In this document: piece after piece, positions 9,475 to 18,674 of the stretch
How the letters are laid out: the number at the start of each line of letters is the position of its first letter
Numbering within the stretch: position 1 is the stretch's first letter
Origin: Clostridiaceae bacterium
GTDB taxonomy: Bacteria > Bacillota > Clostridia > Clostridiales > Clostridiaceae
Assembly (NCBI GenBank): GCA_902363375.1
Contig: CABIZX010000004.1
Coordinates: 1 to 64,000, forward strand
Length of the DNA: 64,000 nt
Direction: 5' to 3'
Program-made: the position numbers and the translations under genes
The notes under the pieces: model-generated
Database searches by the model: none
Seen by the model: the letters and a program-made list of their open reading frames with translations, nothing else
Told to the model about the DNA's origin: nothing

Positions 9475-10788
9475 TTAAAAATCCGTTAAGCAATTTGTTT
9501 GTTCAAGAATCTTAACCCCTTCATCTAAATATTTTCCTGCTTCTTCTTCTCTTCCTAAATCCATATAAAACTTTCCTAAGGTAATAGCAATTTCAGCACT
9601 TTCCTTATGATAATTCATTTTTTCTGTATAGCTTAAAGTATCTATTAAAGTTCGTTCTGCCTCTTCATATTTTTTTTCTAATAACTCGATCTTATACTTA
9701 AGAATATGATATTTACACATCAAAGTACAATCTGTTGCATTTAATTTCTGCATATTTATGACTATTTGATCTAATACCTTTTTAGCATTAATGTCATCTT
9801 TTAGCTTTATATAATTGTTACAAATCAACATCAAAGTATTAACAATAGATTCTTCTGGTAAATTTTCCTTAATATTTTTAGCATCCAAAAGATGATCAAA
9901 AGATTTATCAACATAGCCATATTCAGAAAATAATTCTCCTAATCCACACATCAAGTCTGTAACTAAAAGATTCTGTTGTCTATTTCTAAAAAGACTTAAG
10001 CTTTTTTCAGTGTAAGCAATGGCTTGATTTAAGTTACCCTCATTAAACCTTTCTTGTCCAATCTTCATAAAAGATTCACCATAATTTCTTGAATCCTTCA
10101 GCTTCAAGAGCTTCTCCTCGGCATATTTCATATATTCAACTGCCTCTTTATCAATTCCCATCTTATTAAGAGTTTTGCTTATATAGTAATACACCTTACC
10201 TATTGCAACTTCATTGTATACATCACTTTCTTGAAATACCTTTTCCGCCTGTTGGAAATAACTGTAAGCAGAATGATAAGCATTAAGCTCAAGAGTGATT
10301 TTACCTAATGATATAAAAACCTTAATAATTTCATCGCTACAATTATATTTAATATAGATATTATTAGCCGAAAGTAATAATTCTTGAGCCTCATCATATT
10401 CTTTTTTCTTTTCATGTATTAAAGCTTTTAAATATAAATTAGTTGCCATATTTAATTCAAGCTCATATTTTTCAATATACTCAAATGAATTTTCTAATGC
10501 CCTCCATGCTATGTCCAAATTATTGTTTAATATATTAGCCTCCGCAATATTCTGGTAGTATATACAAATCTTACTAGCCTGTGTTTCCTCTGTTTCCATA
10601 AGATGTTCTACCGAAACTTTTAATGCACTTGCTAAATATTCTAACAAGTCCATGCTAGGATTAGATTTACCTGATTCAATTAAACTTATTTGACCAGCAG
10701 TTATTCTATCTCCAGCCAGATTTTTCAATGTTAAATCAAGTTCCTTTCTCTTTTTTTTAATTTTTTCCCCTAAAGATAAAATTTCCAT
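9475..10788 (-). CDS. XRE-type HTH regulator with TPR repeats (first of a tandem pair)
   Basis: A 437-aa protein. Residues 1-62 form a classical Cro/CI-type HTH (GEKIKKKRKELDLTLKNLAG, then QISLIESGKSNPSM), followed by about ten TPR-like helical hairpins. It is built like RRNPP regulators (Rgg/PlcR/AimR type). The start at 10788 is set by AGAGGATG; the frame extends 8 codons further without support. The preceding gene on this strand is a 56-aa membrane peptide with its own terminator, so this gene probably has its own promoter in 10813-10995, where I see no clear consensus boxes. Confidence 0.85.
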   Translation of the reverse strand: MEILSLGEKIKKKRKELDLTLKNLAGDRITAGQISLIESGKSNPSMDLLEYLASALKVSVEHLMETEETQASKICIYYQNIAEANILNNNLDIAWRALENSFEYIEKYELELNMATNLYLKALIHEKKKEYDEAQELLLSANNIYIKYNCSDEIIKVFISLGKITLELNAYHSAYSYFQQAEKVFQESDVYNEVAIGKVYYYISKTLNKMGIDKEAVEYMKYAEEKLLKLKDSRNYGESFMKIGQERFNEGNLNQAIAYTEKSLSLFRNRQQNLLVTDLMCGLGELFSEYGYVDKSFDHLLDAKNIKENLPEESIVNTLMLICNNYIKLKDDINAKKVLDQIVINMQKLNATDCTLMCKYHILKYKIELLEKKYEEAERTLIDTLSYTEKMNYHKESAEIAITLGKFYMDLGREEEAGKYLDEGVKILEQTNCLTDF

Positions 10789-10995
10789 AAATTCATCCTC
10801 TTCTCTTAGCAAATGCTTTCAAAATACTTTAGATAATTATACTACTATATTGTATCATAAACTAACAAAATACACAAAAATAATTGCTTTAAAATTTTAT
10901 TAAATATACCTATTTAAATAAAATTTGTAACATTATACTGTTTTTTTGTAGCATTTCATGAAATCTCATTCTTTTTAATACAAAATTAACAAAAA

Positions 10996-11021
10996 AACTG
11001 AAGCAGATATCTGCTCCAGTT
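10996..11021 (-). terminator. terminator of the 56-aa peptide gene
   Basis: An inverted repeat of 13-nt arms (AACTGGAGCAGAT and ATCTGCTTCAGTT on the minus strand, one mismatch) with almost no spacer, followed on that strand by seven T. It overlaps the end of the stop codon at 11020. Confidence 0.85.
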
Positions 11022-11190
11022 ATTTTAAAGGCATCATTGCTCTATCTAACATATCCTCAGCTCTATGTTGAATTTTTTTTGCCCTTTTCCTTATCTTTCT
11101 TTTAGTTCTTCCATCCATTGAAGGCATTATGTAACTAACAGCCAGTGCTAAACTTGCCATCAATACCATAACTTTTAATAACATTTTCAT
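11020..11190 (-). CDS. 56-aa membrane peptide with basic amphipathic tail
   Basis: This is a short open frame encoding 56 residues. An N-terminal hydrophobic segment (MLLKVMVLMASLALAVSYIM, residues 3-22) is followed by a strongly basic stretch with RTKRKIRKRAKKIQHR (about residues 28-43) and an amphipathic end. GAAGGGATG lies upstream and a textbook terminator directly downstream, so the gene is well supported despite its size. It resembles small clostridial YtxH-like membrane proteins, but I do not recognise a family with confidence. It lies immediately upstream of the two HTH-TPR regulators on the same strand. A signalling role is conceivable but not shown. Confidence 0.7.
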   Translation of the reverse strand: MKMLLKVMVLMASLALAVSYIMPSMDGRTKRKIRKRAKKIQHRAEDMLDRAMMPLK

Positions 11191-11386
11191 AAAATACACA
11201 TCCCTTCTTAGTTATACACCTATCTACTAAAATTTATTAAATTATTTAATATTAATAAATTTATCTCAATAAACTATTCAATTTTATACTTATTGATAAA
11301 TAATAGTAGATTTTAAGTATATTTATATGATGTGCATATTTACAATTTATATGCCTAAAATCTTATTATAATACGTTAAATTTGTA

Positions 11387-12286
11387 TTAACTCTTAATCA
11401 ATTCTAATATAATCTTCTCCTTAAAATCTTCCGACAAATCCTTTAAGTATTTTTTTCTTAAATCTTCATCTGAATTCTTTAAATACCCTATTACATTGGC
11501 AATTTTATATTCAACTTTACTATCTTTATCATTACTTGTACATATAATATTATTAATATTTTTTTTAATAATTACAGAAAGTTCTTCTTTTATTTCTTCA
11601 GTCATTACTCTTATATTATTATTTCTAATAGCCTTATCAACTACAGCATCAGACTCCACTCCTGCACCCGCTTTAGCTAATTCATCAGCAATATCATTAT
11701 ACAAATCATCAGTATGGCTATCTACCTTAACAAAGATAATATTTATATTTCTTTCTTTCTTTAATTTATTTATATCCTCATAATAGCTTTTAGACAAAAC
11801 TGTATTTCTTTCCCAGGCACCTGTTGCATGTTGACAAACTCCTGCGTAATCATAAAATAATACAATCTCTCTATAGTTATTATCTACAGCATATCTTACC
11901 CCTTCAATAGCAGCCTTTAATTCTCCATTTACTTGTCTTTGATTACATTCTTTATTTTTTCCTCCACCATAGCTAATATGAGTAATTATTTCATTCTCAA
12001 CTACAACTAATCCATATCCAAATTCTTCTGTAGCTATATTGTAGCTTCCATCTACATAAATATGTGGTATATATTCTGGATAATTATCTATACCTTTTTT
12101 CAATTCTGGGGTGCTTTCTAAATAATCTTTAGCTTCTTTTTCTGTGGCAAAGCTTTTATATATAGCCCCCTTAGCTCCTTTTACATAACAAAGACATTCA
12201 TTCCAACTTGTTACAATAATATTGGTAATATCAATATTATTCTTAAAATCTCTTCCTTTTTTTATTGCATAATATTTATTTGCCAT
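11387..12286 (-). CDS. ribonuclease H with N-terminal viroplasmin-type domain
   Basis: A 299-aa protein. Residues 4-55 (YYAIKKGRDF ... FATEKEAKDYL) form the viroplasmin-like RNA:DNA-hybrid binding domain of type 1 RNases H. Residues about 74-215 form the RNase H fold with acidic residues D79 (VDGSYN), E in NGELKAA, D in LFYDYAG and D in NDIADELAKAG, so the catalytic DEDD set appears complete. About 80 extra C-terminal residues have no recognised domain. The enzyme removes RNA from RNA:DNA hybrids. It lies 25 nt downstream of the DUF1232 gene and may be cotranscribed. The 196 nt after its stop hold no evident gene. Confidence 0.88.
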   Translation of the reverse strand: MANKYYAIKKGRDFKNNIDITNIIVTSWNECLCYVKGAKGAIYKSFATEKEAKDYLESTPELKKGIDNYPEYIPHIYVDGSYNIATEEFGYGLVVVENEIITHISYGGGKNKECNQRQVNGELKAAIEGVRYAVDNNYREIVLFYDYAGVCQHATGAWERNTVLSKSYYEDINKLKKERNINIIFVKVDSHTDDLYNDIADELAKAGAGVESDAVVDKAIRNNNIRVMTEEIKEELSVIIKKNINNIICTSNDKDSKVEYKIANVIGYLKNSDEDLRKKYLKDLSEDFKEKIILELIKS

Positions 12287-12310
12287 AATAACTCCTACCC
12301 TAACGCAGAC

Positions 12311-13315
12311 TTACTTAGTAAAAAATGTTATAGTTTTTTTCATAGATATTCTTACTACATCCACCATTTTTTTTATTTCTCTTGCTCCAAATTTATCATT
12401 TAATAGAGACATAGCTTCTCTAGATATCTCTATAATATTACTTTGTCCTTCCCAATTGTCAATTATTACTTCCTCTGGAATATCACAAAGTACCTTTTGA
12501 AGAATAAAAAATGTTACCGCTAAATCATCAATTTTTCCTATAATAGGCAATGTGTCTGGTAAGATATCTAACGGAAATAAAAGATATCCCAGTGCTATTG
12601 AGATATTGAATTTTATCTCTTTTGTCACTCTTTCATCTTTATATAATCTCATAAATAAAGCAATTATATCTGGGATAATTACCACATATGGATATAAACT
12701 TTCAAACTTTGTAGAAAATCTATCTTTAAGCTCTTTTCTAAATCTTCTATAAGTATATTCCTTAGAATTACCTAAATTTTTTTTAGTGCTTTCCAACTCT
12801 GAAAATTTAACTTTTTCTTCATCTTTTTTTTCACTAACATCATTAGATTTATCTTTTTCATTTTCAAAGTTGAAATTGCTAACTTCAGCTTCTAGTCCAT
12901 AGGGAATTATTGATAATGCTTCTAATTTAAAATCAACCATAGGTATAACCTTACACAATTTATATAAATCTATACTTATCATATCATCAGTAAATTCTAT
13001 TCCTAGGTTAATAACCTTTGAACTAATTACCTTTAATGCTACATTAACTATACTTTTAAATATTTTAAGGCTTTTCACATTAATTTTATCTATACTTAAG
13101 TATAATTTATTACCTTCAACTTTATATATAGATATATTCACTGAAAAAGGTATAGACACTTTATGTTTATAACTTCCAACTATATTAATATCCTTATCAA
13201 TCAATATTTTATCGACTTTAAGTCCTTCTACTGTTATATAATCTCTTAATACTTCTGTAACAATACTATATAGATCTTTTTCTGTTATTGTAACTTTTAT
13301 ATTAGATATTTTCAT
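12311..13315 (-). CDS. DUF1232 (YkvA-like) domain protein
   Basis: A 334-aa protein with a unique N-terminal half (about residues 1-145), a charged linker rich in Lys, Glu and Ser (about 150-185) and a C-terminal DUF1232 segment. The DUF1232 hallmark is seen in LGYLLFPLDILPDTLPIIG followed by DDLAV, a short hydrophobic helical region found in YkvA-like proteins of unknown function. The N-terminal half contains repeated beta-like stretches without an assignable domain. The start at 13315 is set by GGAGGTG; the frame extends five codons further. Likely membrane-associated. Function unknown. Confidence 0.7.
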   Translation of the reverse strand: MKISNIKVTITEKDLYSIVTEVLRDYITVEGLKVDKILIDKDINIVGSYKHKVSIPFSVNISIYKVEGNKLYLSIDKINVKSLKIFKSIVNVALKVISSKVINLGIEFTDDMISIDLYKLCKVIPMVDFKLEALSIIPYGLEAEVSNFNFENEKDKSNDVSEKKDEEKVKFSELESTKKNLGNSKEYTYRRFRKELKDRFSTKFESLYPYVVIIPDIIALFMRLYKDERVTKEIKFNISIALGYLLFPLDILPDTLPIIGKIDDLAVTFFILQKVLCDIPEEVIIDNWEGQSNIIEISREAMSLLNDKFGAREIKKMVDVVRISMKKTITFFTK

Positions 13316-13455
13316 TTCAAGCACCTCCATTTATATTTTAATCATAATATTAGATTATATCATGATTGTAATTAAATCTTTATATTAAAACAAAAATGGC
13401 ATACCACAATTATACATCATAATTAGAAACAGTACTCCTTAATTGTATATATCTA

Positions 13456-14514
13456 TTAAATTACGCATTGAATAACTAAATTAATTCTTTCTATCAGATT
13501 AATCTCATAAAATTTAACTGGTTTTTTAGTCTCATGGTCATATAGCACTCTTATGATTGGTCTATCCGGAAATCCTTTATTTTGCCTTATTACATATCCT
13601 TCTACTCCATTAGAAAGTTTTACACAACATCCTAATGGATATACGGAAAATGTCTCTTTAAAAGCATGTACTAATTTCTCATCAAATTGACTTCCCAATC
13701 CTGAAAGTATAAGTTCGTAAGCTTGATTTGGTTCAAATTTTTTTCTATAACTTCTATCACTTGTCACTGCATCATACACATCGCATATTCCCACTATTTT
13801 ACCAAATCTTGAAATTTGATCTCCTTCTAATCCATAAGGATATCCTTTACCATTAATTTTCTCATGATGCTGCTCTACACCTTCAATAACATCAGCCGAA
13901 ATTTTATAATTTTTACTTAATATTTGTCCTCCATAAATTGGATGTTTCTTCATAATTTCAAATTCTTCATCGGTAAGTTTTTCGGTTTTATTAATTATAT
14001 CTATAGGCACTTTTATTTTTCCTATATCATGTAGCATTCCACATATGCCTAAATCTCTTACTGACCATTTTTTCATTCCAACACTCATGCCTAAAAACAC
14101 TGACATTATTCCTGTATTTATACTATGTAGAAATGTATAATTATCATGAGTTTTTACATCATTTAAACACTTATTTACATCTCCAATTTCCATTATATAG
14201 TTTAATAAATTATCTATATTATTTAAATATTCATCTCCTGCTGAACCTGTTATGCTTCCTATGCCTCTTGATATATTTTTTAAACTTTTCATAGTTGCTT
14301 GTTTTAATACTATTATTTCCTCATCAACTTCATCTATATCGTTTAAACGTTCATCTTCAATATAGACATAATATACTCCTAGCTCTTCTAGTCTTTTTAT
14401 GTACATACTATTAAGTTTCATACCAGCCTTTAATAAAATTCTGCCATCATCACCATATACATGTTTACCTAATATATCTTCATCTCGAACTCTACTTATA
14501 TTTTCTAATCTCAT
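13456..14514 (-). CDS. HD-GYP domain protein (probable cyclic-di-GMP phosphodiesterase)
   Basis: A 352-aa protein. An N-terminal region (about residues 1-110) without a known domain includes HVYGDDGRILLKAGMKL, typical of HD-GYP-linked N-termini. The HD-GYP domain follows with HSINTG, the metal motif LHDIGKIKVP and the signature HHEKINGKGYPYGL, all key residues present. The family hydrolyses cyclic di-GMP or related dinucleotides. There is no membrane segment or receiver domain. The ATG at 14514 has GGGGGA upstream. It lies 20 nt after the 132-aa gene and is probably cotranscribed with it. Confidence 0.88.
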   Translation of the reverse strand: MRLENISRVRDEDILGKHVYGDDGRILLKAGMKLNSMYIKRLEELGVYYVYIEDERLNDIDEVDEEIIVLKQATMKSLKNISRGIGSITGSAGDEYLNNIDNLLNYIMEIGDVNKCLNDVKTHDNYTFLHSINTGIMSVFLGMSVGMKKWSVRDLGICGMLHDIGKIKVPIDIINKTEKLTDEEFEIMKKHPIYGGQILSKNYKISADVIEGVEQHHEKINGKGYPYGLEGDQISRFGKIVGICDVYDAVTSDRSYRKKFEPNQAYELILSGLGSQFDEKLVHAFKETFSVYPLGCCVKLSNGVEGYVIRQNKGFPDRPIIRVLYDHETKKPVKFYEINLIERINLVIQCVI

Positions 14515-14534
14515 GATTTCCCCCAAATTATCCG

Positions 14535-14933
14535 CTATATATATTCTGCTCTTTTCCCTTCAATGTCATTAAATACTTTTTCCATTGCATCCTTAATTCT
14601 AGCACATACTTCATTTAATCTATTACTTAATATATCATGGTCTTCATCATAATCAAAAGTTACAATCCATGCAGGGTTAAACTCTTCATCATAAGGTTCT
14701 ATGGTTTTTACTATATTGCTAAAGCTTTCTTCATCAAATAAGTCATATATGGCTGAGAATTCCCAATCTTCTACATCTCTATTTGTATCGAAATATAAAT
14801 TTACATTTTCTCCATCATAAAATAGTTTAGTAATATATTCTATACCTTCATTAACCTCATAGCTACCAAGTTCTTTAGTAAAAATTTTTGTATCTTTATC
14901 TTTTTCCATCAGCACAATTGCAGAAAAATCCAT
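14535..14933 (-). CDS. small acidic protein of unknown function (DUF6762-like)
   Basis: A 132-aa, strongly acidic soluble protein without signal peptide or membrane segments. Asp/Glu-rich stretches such as FDYDEDHDILSNR occur towards the C-terminus. I believe it belongs to a small clostridial family catalogued as DUF6762, but this is from memory and uncertain. AGGAGG precedes the ATG. It is the first gene of a probable operon with the HD-GYP gene, so a link to nucleotide signalling is possible but unproven. Confidence 0.6.
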   Translation of the reverse strand: MDFSAIVLMEKDKDTKIFTKELGSYEVNEGIEYITKLFYDGENVNLYFDTNRDVEDWEFSAIYDLFDEESFSNIVKTIEPYDEEFNPAWIVTFDYDEDHDILSNRLNEVCARIKDAMEKVFNDIEGKRAEYI

Positions 14934-14961
14934 ATTATTTCCTCCTACTTTATGTAAAATA

Positions 14962-14990
14962 TTTACATATTTTTCTTTTCATGTTATAAT
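14962..14990 (+). promoter_or_regulatory. sigma-A promoter of the 113-aa gene with overlapping palindrome
   Basis: TTTACA at 14962-14967, a 17-nt spacer and TATAAT at 14985-14990, leading to the gene at 15020. A palindrome with arms TATGTAAA and TTTACATA (14951-14969, 3-nt centre) overlaps the -35 box and could be a repressor site. Confidence 0.7.
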
Positions 14991-15019
14991 CTTTTTAGTA
15001 TTTTAAAGGGGTGTGAATT

Positions 15020-15361
15020 ATGAATTATCTAAAAAAAGTAAATAAATTCAAAACTCTTTTCCTCTCATTTTTAATTGTTCTCTCTATTACTTCTATGCTT
15101 ATTTTTATCTATTCGACTTCAAAATATAAAAATTTAGATTATGCTATAGAAAAATATTCTACTTCTGGACCTTTTAATAAGTATAAACTATACTCCTTAG
15201 AAAAGTTTAAAATCAGATTTTCAGATGGTGATATATGTATAGCCGAAGTAACGGGTATCGAAGGAACTCAACCCTATAAAACCGTAACCTATACACTTCA
15301 CTTAGCAAAGAACAAATCCGGGAAATGGAAGTTATCTGAAATTTCTCTCGATCAGAAGTAA
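15020..15361 (+). CDS. small membrane-anchored exported protein, unknown
   Basis: A 113-aa protein with one strong hydrophobic segment (about residues 12-31, TLFLSFLIVLSITSMLIFIY) and no lipobox Cys, so probably an uncleaved signal anchor with an extracytoplasmic domain of about 80 residues. That domain alternates charged and beta-type residues and ends in GKWKLSEISLDQK, resembling small envelope proteins with DUF4878-like or lipocalin-like folds. No family is recognised with confidence. The ATG has AAAGGGG upstream. It is monocistronic, with its own promoter and a shared terminator at 15443. Confidence 0.65.
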   Translation: MNYLKKVNKFKTLFLSFLIVLSITSMLIFIYSTSKYKNLDYAIEKYSTSGPFNKYKLYSLEKFKIRFSDGDICIAEVTGIEGTQPYKTVTYTLHLAKNKSGKWKLSEISLDQK

Positions 15362-15442
15362 TTATTTTCCTATAAACTAGTTATCATCATAATACCTATT
15401 TAGTATACCTTAGCAGCCATAAATATACAATAATATATAACA

Positions 15443-15479
15443 CTCCCCTTAAGATAATATTTAGTTACCTTAAGGGGAG
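15443..15479. terminator. bidirectional terminator between convergent genes
   Basis: Perfect 11-bp arms CTCCCCTTAAG (15443-15453) and CTTAAGGGGAG (15469-15479) in an otherwise A+T-rich gap between the 113-aa gene and pepD. T tracts on either side are only moderate. Confidence 0.7.
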
Positions 15480-15491
15480 CATTTATTCTTT

Positions 15492-16949
15492 CTATTTTAC
15501 TTCTGCTAATACACTCAATAAGTAATCATACATCCTATCTAGTGAAGAAATACTTATATGTTCATCTGGTGTATGAACATCAAAAATATTTGGTCCAAAA
15601 GAAATTTGATCTATATTTCCATTAAATTTATCTCCAATTAATCCACATTCAAGACCTGCATGAATAGCAGATATTTCTGGTTTCTTTCCAAACTTATTTT
15701 CATAAACTTGTGTAAATATAGTTCTTATTGCAGAGTTTGGATTGTATTGCCATTCAGGATAATCTGACTCAAGTTCAATAACACAATTCATTATTTCTGC
15801 AAGTACTGTCATCTGGTCTACTATTGATTCCTTTAAAGAAGCTACAGAGCTTCTAACTGCACTTTCAAATATTACGGCTTCAGAAGTAGTAGTCACTACA
15901 CCTACATTAGTAGAACTTTGAACTAACCCTGGTATTGCCATACTCATAGTTTGTATTCCATTTGGTAATAAAAATAATGTTCTTAATATATTTTGCCTAG
16001 TTTCATCAGAAAATACTTTGTCAACAGAATTTGTAGATTCGCAAGTTAATTTTAAATCGTCATCTATACCTTGTAGCTCGTTTGCAAATATAGAACTCCA
16101 CTCTTCAATTTTTTCTTTAACTTTTGTTATATCTTCTGGTCTTACAGCTATAATAGCATCTGCTTCTCTTGGAATAGCATTCATTTTAGCACCACCATTT
16201 AAAGATGCTAATTTAAAATCTACCACTGAATTAAGATCCATTAAGAATCTTCCCATCATTTTATTAGCGTTTCCTCTTTCTTTATTAATTTCCATACCAG
16301 AGTGTCCGCCTTTTAGCCCTCTTATTTTAATAGATAAAGAACTATAATTCTCAGCTACATTCTCATAACTAGTTGGTACAGAGAATTTAACTCTGACACC
16401 TCCAGCACAGCTTACTAAAAGTACTCCTTCTTCTTCAGAGTCTATATTTATTAATATTCTTCCATCCAAATGATCTGGATTTAAGTTTGTTGCTCCACCC
16501 ATTCCTGTTTCTTCTTCTGTAGTTATTAACACTTCTATAGCAGGATGAGATATTTCTTTACTATCAAGAATTGCAAGAGCATACGCTACAGCAATACCGT
16601 TATCAGCACCTAAAGTAGTTCCATTAGCCTTTATAAAGTCACCATCGATAATAAACTCTATTGGATCTTTATCAAAATCATGCTTAGTTCCTTGATTCTT
16701 CTCACAAACCATATCCATATGACCTTGTAAAATTATTTGGGGAGCATTTTCATATCCACTAGTAGCTGGCTTCTTAATAATAACATTTAATGCTTCATCT
16801 TGTATAACCTCTAAATTTCTATCTTTAGCAAACTTAACTAGCCAATCACTAACACCTTTTTCATTTCCTGAACCTCTTGGTATTTCATTCATCTCTTTGA
16901 AAAATTTTATTGCCCCAAAGCTTTTTAAGTTTTTTAATGTTTCTATCAT
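15492..16949 (-). CDS. pepD: aminoacyl-histidine dipeptidase (M20 metallopeptidase)
   Basis: A 485-aa cytosolic di-zinc peptidase of family M20C (PepD), cleaving Xaa-His dipeptides and other short peptides. Metal-ligand and catalytic motifs are visible: LQGHMDMV (His plus catalytic Asp), LGADNGIAVA (bridging Asp), TTEEETGMGG (catalytic Glu and metal Glu), and HAGLECG and DVHTPDEHIS near the C-terminus. The length is right for the family. I prefer the ATG at 16949 because AAAGG lies about 9 nt upstream; another ATG at 16958 is fused to that ribosome binding site. mntP lies 15 nt upstream in the same direction. Confidence 0.95.
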   Translation of the reverse strand: MIETLKNLKSFGAIKFFKEMNEIPRGSGNEKGVSDWLVKFAKDRNLEVIQDEALNVIIKKPATSGYENAPQIILQGHMDMVCEKNQGTKHDFDKDPIEFIIDGDFIKANGTTLGADNGIAVAYALAILDSKEISHPAIEVLITTEEETGMGGATNLNPDHLDGRILINIDSEEEGVLLVSCAGGVRVKFSVPTSYENVAENYSSLSIKIRGLKGGHSGMEINKERGNANKMMGRFLMDLNSVVDFKLASLNGGAKMNAIPREADAIIAVRPEDITKVKEKIEEWSSIFANELQGIDDDLKLTCESTNSVDKVFSDETRQNILRTLFLLPNGIQTMSMAIPGLVQSSTNVGVVTTTSEAVIFESAVRSSVASLKESIVDQMTVLAEIMNCVIELESDYPEWQYNPNSAIRTIFTQVYENKFGKKPEISAIHAGLECGLIGDKFNGNIDQISFGPNIFDVHTPDEHISISSLDRMYDYLLSVLAEVK

Positions 16950-16964
16950 TTTACTCATCCTTTC

Positions 16965-17516
16965 TTAAAAGAAAATCATCTTTAATCCAAATATAATTAA
17001 AATTATACCGCCTATATAATCTGCATACTTTCGTAATATATGGATTTTTCCTAAATACTTTGCTATTATAAATGCCAGTATGCTCATAATAAATGTTATC
17101 ACACCAACAATAGCAGTAAAGAGTGTCAGGGTTATCATATTTCCAATTCTTGAAAAAGCAATAAATCCAATGACTATGGCATCTATACTTACAGATATCC
17201 CTAATATAAAATACATCTTGAAGGTTAAGACAATATTTTCTTCTTTCTCTGTCATTCCTTCCTTTATCATAAGTATGCCAACTATTGCAATTACTATTCC
17301 TCCCATAATTTCAGGAACACAAGCAATATTCTCTGTAAATATTTTACCTCCTAATCCCCCCAATATAGAAAGCAAAAATTGGAAAAAACCAAAAGAGATT
17401 GCAAAAGATAACTTTTGCCTTGTTTTAGCCCCCTTATTTAACCCAATGGCTATTGCAACGCCAAAAGCATCTAATGAAACTGCTAATGCTATGAATAGCA
17501 ACTCCTCTATTGTCAT
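16965..17516 (-). CDS. mntP: manganese efflux pump MntP
   Basis: A 183-aa protein with six predicted membrane helices. It carries the family's two acidic motifs, SLDAFGVAIAIG (about residues 14-25) and SIDAIVIGFIAF (about 109-120). MntP exports Mn(II). The ATG has AGGGGGTC upstream. It is close to pepD and possibly cotranscribed. The upstream region has no yybP-ykoY riboswitch that I can recognise, but it contains a perfect palindrome at 17565-17592 that could be the operator. Confidence 0.92.
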   Translation of the reverse strand: MTIEELLFIALAVSLDAFGVAIAIGLNKGAKTRQKLSFAISFGFFQFLLSILGGLGGKIFTENIACVPEIMGGIVIAIVGILMIKEGMTEKEENIVLTFKMYFILGISVSIDAIVIGFIAFSRIGNMITLTLFTAIVGVITFIMSILAFIIAKYLGKIHILRKYADYIGGIILIIFGLKMIFF

Positions 17517-17564
17517 AAAAGACCCCCTATCAAATAAATTAATTATTGCATAATTTCTATTCTG

Positions 17565-17592
17565 ATTATAATATTAACATTAATATTATAAT
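17565..17592. promoter_or_regulatory. perfect 13-bp inverted repeat upstream of mntP
   Basis: The arms ATTATAATATTAA (17565-17577) and TTAATATTATAAT (17580-17592) are exact complements separated by CA. It lies 49 nt upstream of the mntP start in the mntP-corA divergent region. Such compact A+T-rich dyads are typical of metalloregulator (Fur/PerR/MntR-like) sites. The regulator is not identified. Confidence 0.5.
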
Positions 17593-17664
17593 TCTAATTT
17601 TTCTAAATTATGATTATAAATTAAATTATTTGCACTATAATAATTATCACTTTTAAATACGTAG

Positions 17665-17692
17665 TTGTCAATTAGAAATATAGTGTTAAAAT
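17665..17692 (+). promoter_or_regulatory. probable corA promoter
   Basis: TTGTCA (17665-17670), a 16-nt spacer and TAAAAT (17687-17692), 35 nt before the corA start. Confidence 0.55.
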
Positions 17693-17726
17693 ATATTCAT
17701 GAGTTTTATTTTATGAGGTGATACCA

Positions 17727-18665
17727 TTGATTACAATATTTAAAAGCGATACCTCTGGTCTTCTTAGAGAAATTTATTCTATAGAGCATGGCTCTTGGAT
17801 TAGCATGATTAATCCATCAGATGAAGAGGTTCTTCTTATTACTCAAAAACTTAATATTCCTCAAGATTTCATAAGAGCAGCATTAGATGAAGAAGAAGGT
17901 TCTAGAATTGAATTTGAAAACAATTCTACTCTAGTGATTATAGATATTCCATTCACGGAAATTGATGATAATTCATTAACATATGATACATATCCACTGG
18001 CCATAATATATACTGAAAGTGTAATTGTTACTGTCTGTCTCAAAAATAGTCCTGTTCTATCAGACTTTACCCTTGAGAAGATTCCTTCATTTTATACTTT
18101 TAAGAAGGTTAGATTTATGCTTCAGATATTATATAGGGCATCTAATTATTATTTGCTATATCTAAGACAAATAAATAGAAAAAGTTTATTAATTGAAAAA
18201 ACCCTATATAAATCATTAAAGAATAGAGAACTAATACAATTATTTGCTCTTCAGAAGTCTTTAGTATATTTTTCTACCTCACTGAAATCTAATGATTTAA
18301 CTTTAGAAAAACTTTTAAAACAAGAGATTCTTACAAAGTATGATGAAGATAGAGATATTTTAGATGATGTTATGATAGAAAATCGTCAAGCTATCGAAAT
18401 GTGTAATATATATGGTGATGTACTTACTGGTACTATGAATGTCTTTGCATCTATAATTTCTAATAACCAAAACCAAGTAATGAAATATTTAACATCAGTA
18501 ACTATAGTTATTTCTATTCCAACTTTAATATCTGGTCTTCTAGGAATGAATGTTGGTGGAATACCTTTCTTCAATTCAGCTAATGGTTTCTTTTATATGT
18601 GCGTAATTGTTGCATTAATAACTATAGCTGTAACCATTTATCTTAGACGAAAAGACATGTTTTAA
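17727..18665 (+). CDS. corA: CorA-type magnesium/divalent cation transporter
   Basis: A 312-aa CorA-family channel with a large cytoplasmic N-terminal domain (about residues 1-245) and two C-terminal membrane helices. The universal GMN signature is present as GLLGMNVGGIPF just after the first helix. The family carries Mg(II), sometimes Co(II) or Ni(II), and forms pentamers. I chose TTG at 17727 because GAGGTGAT ends 4-6 nt upstream; the alternative GTG at 17718 lies inside that ribosome binding site. It is divergent from mntP, grouping two metal transporters around one regulatory region. Confidence 0.93.
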   Translation: MITIFKSDTSGLLREIYSIEHGSWISMINPSDEEVLLITQKLNIPQDFIRAALDEEEGSRIEFENNSTLVIIDIPFTEIDDNSLTYDTYPLAIIYTESVIVTVCLKNSPVLSDFTLEKIPSFYTFKKVRFMLQILYRASNYYLLYLRQINRKSLLIEKTLYKSLKNRELIQLFALQKSLVYFSTSLKSNDLTLEKLLKQEILTKYDEDRDILDDVMIENRQAIEMCNIYGDVLTGTMNVFASIISNNQNQVMKYLTSVTIVISIPTLISGLLGMNVGGIPFFNSANGFFYMCVIVALITIAVTIYLRRKDMF

Positions 18666-18674
18666 ATATTATTT

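Noticed and set aside
17517..17664. yybP-ykoY manganese riboswitch before mntP
   Set aside because: The leader is short and A+T-rich, without the conserved paired G+C elements of this riboswitch.
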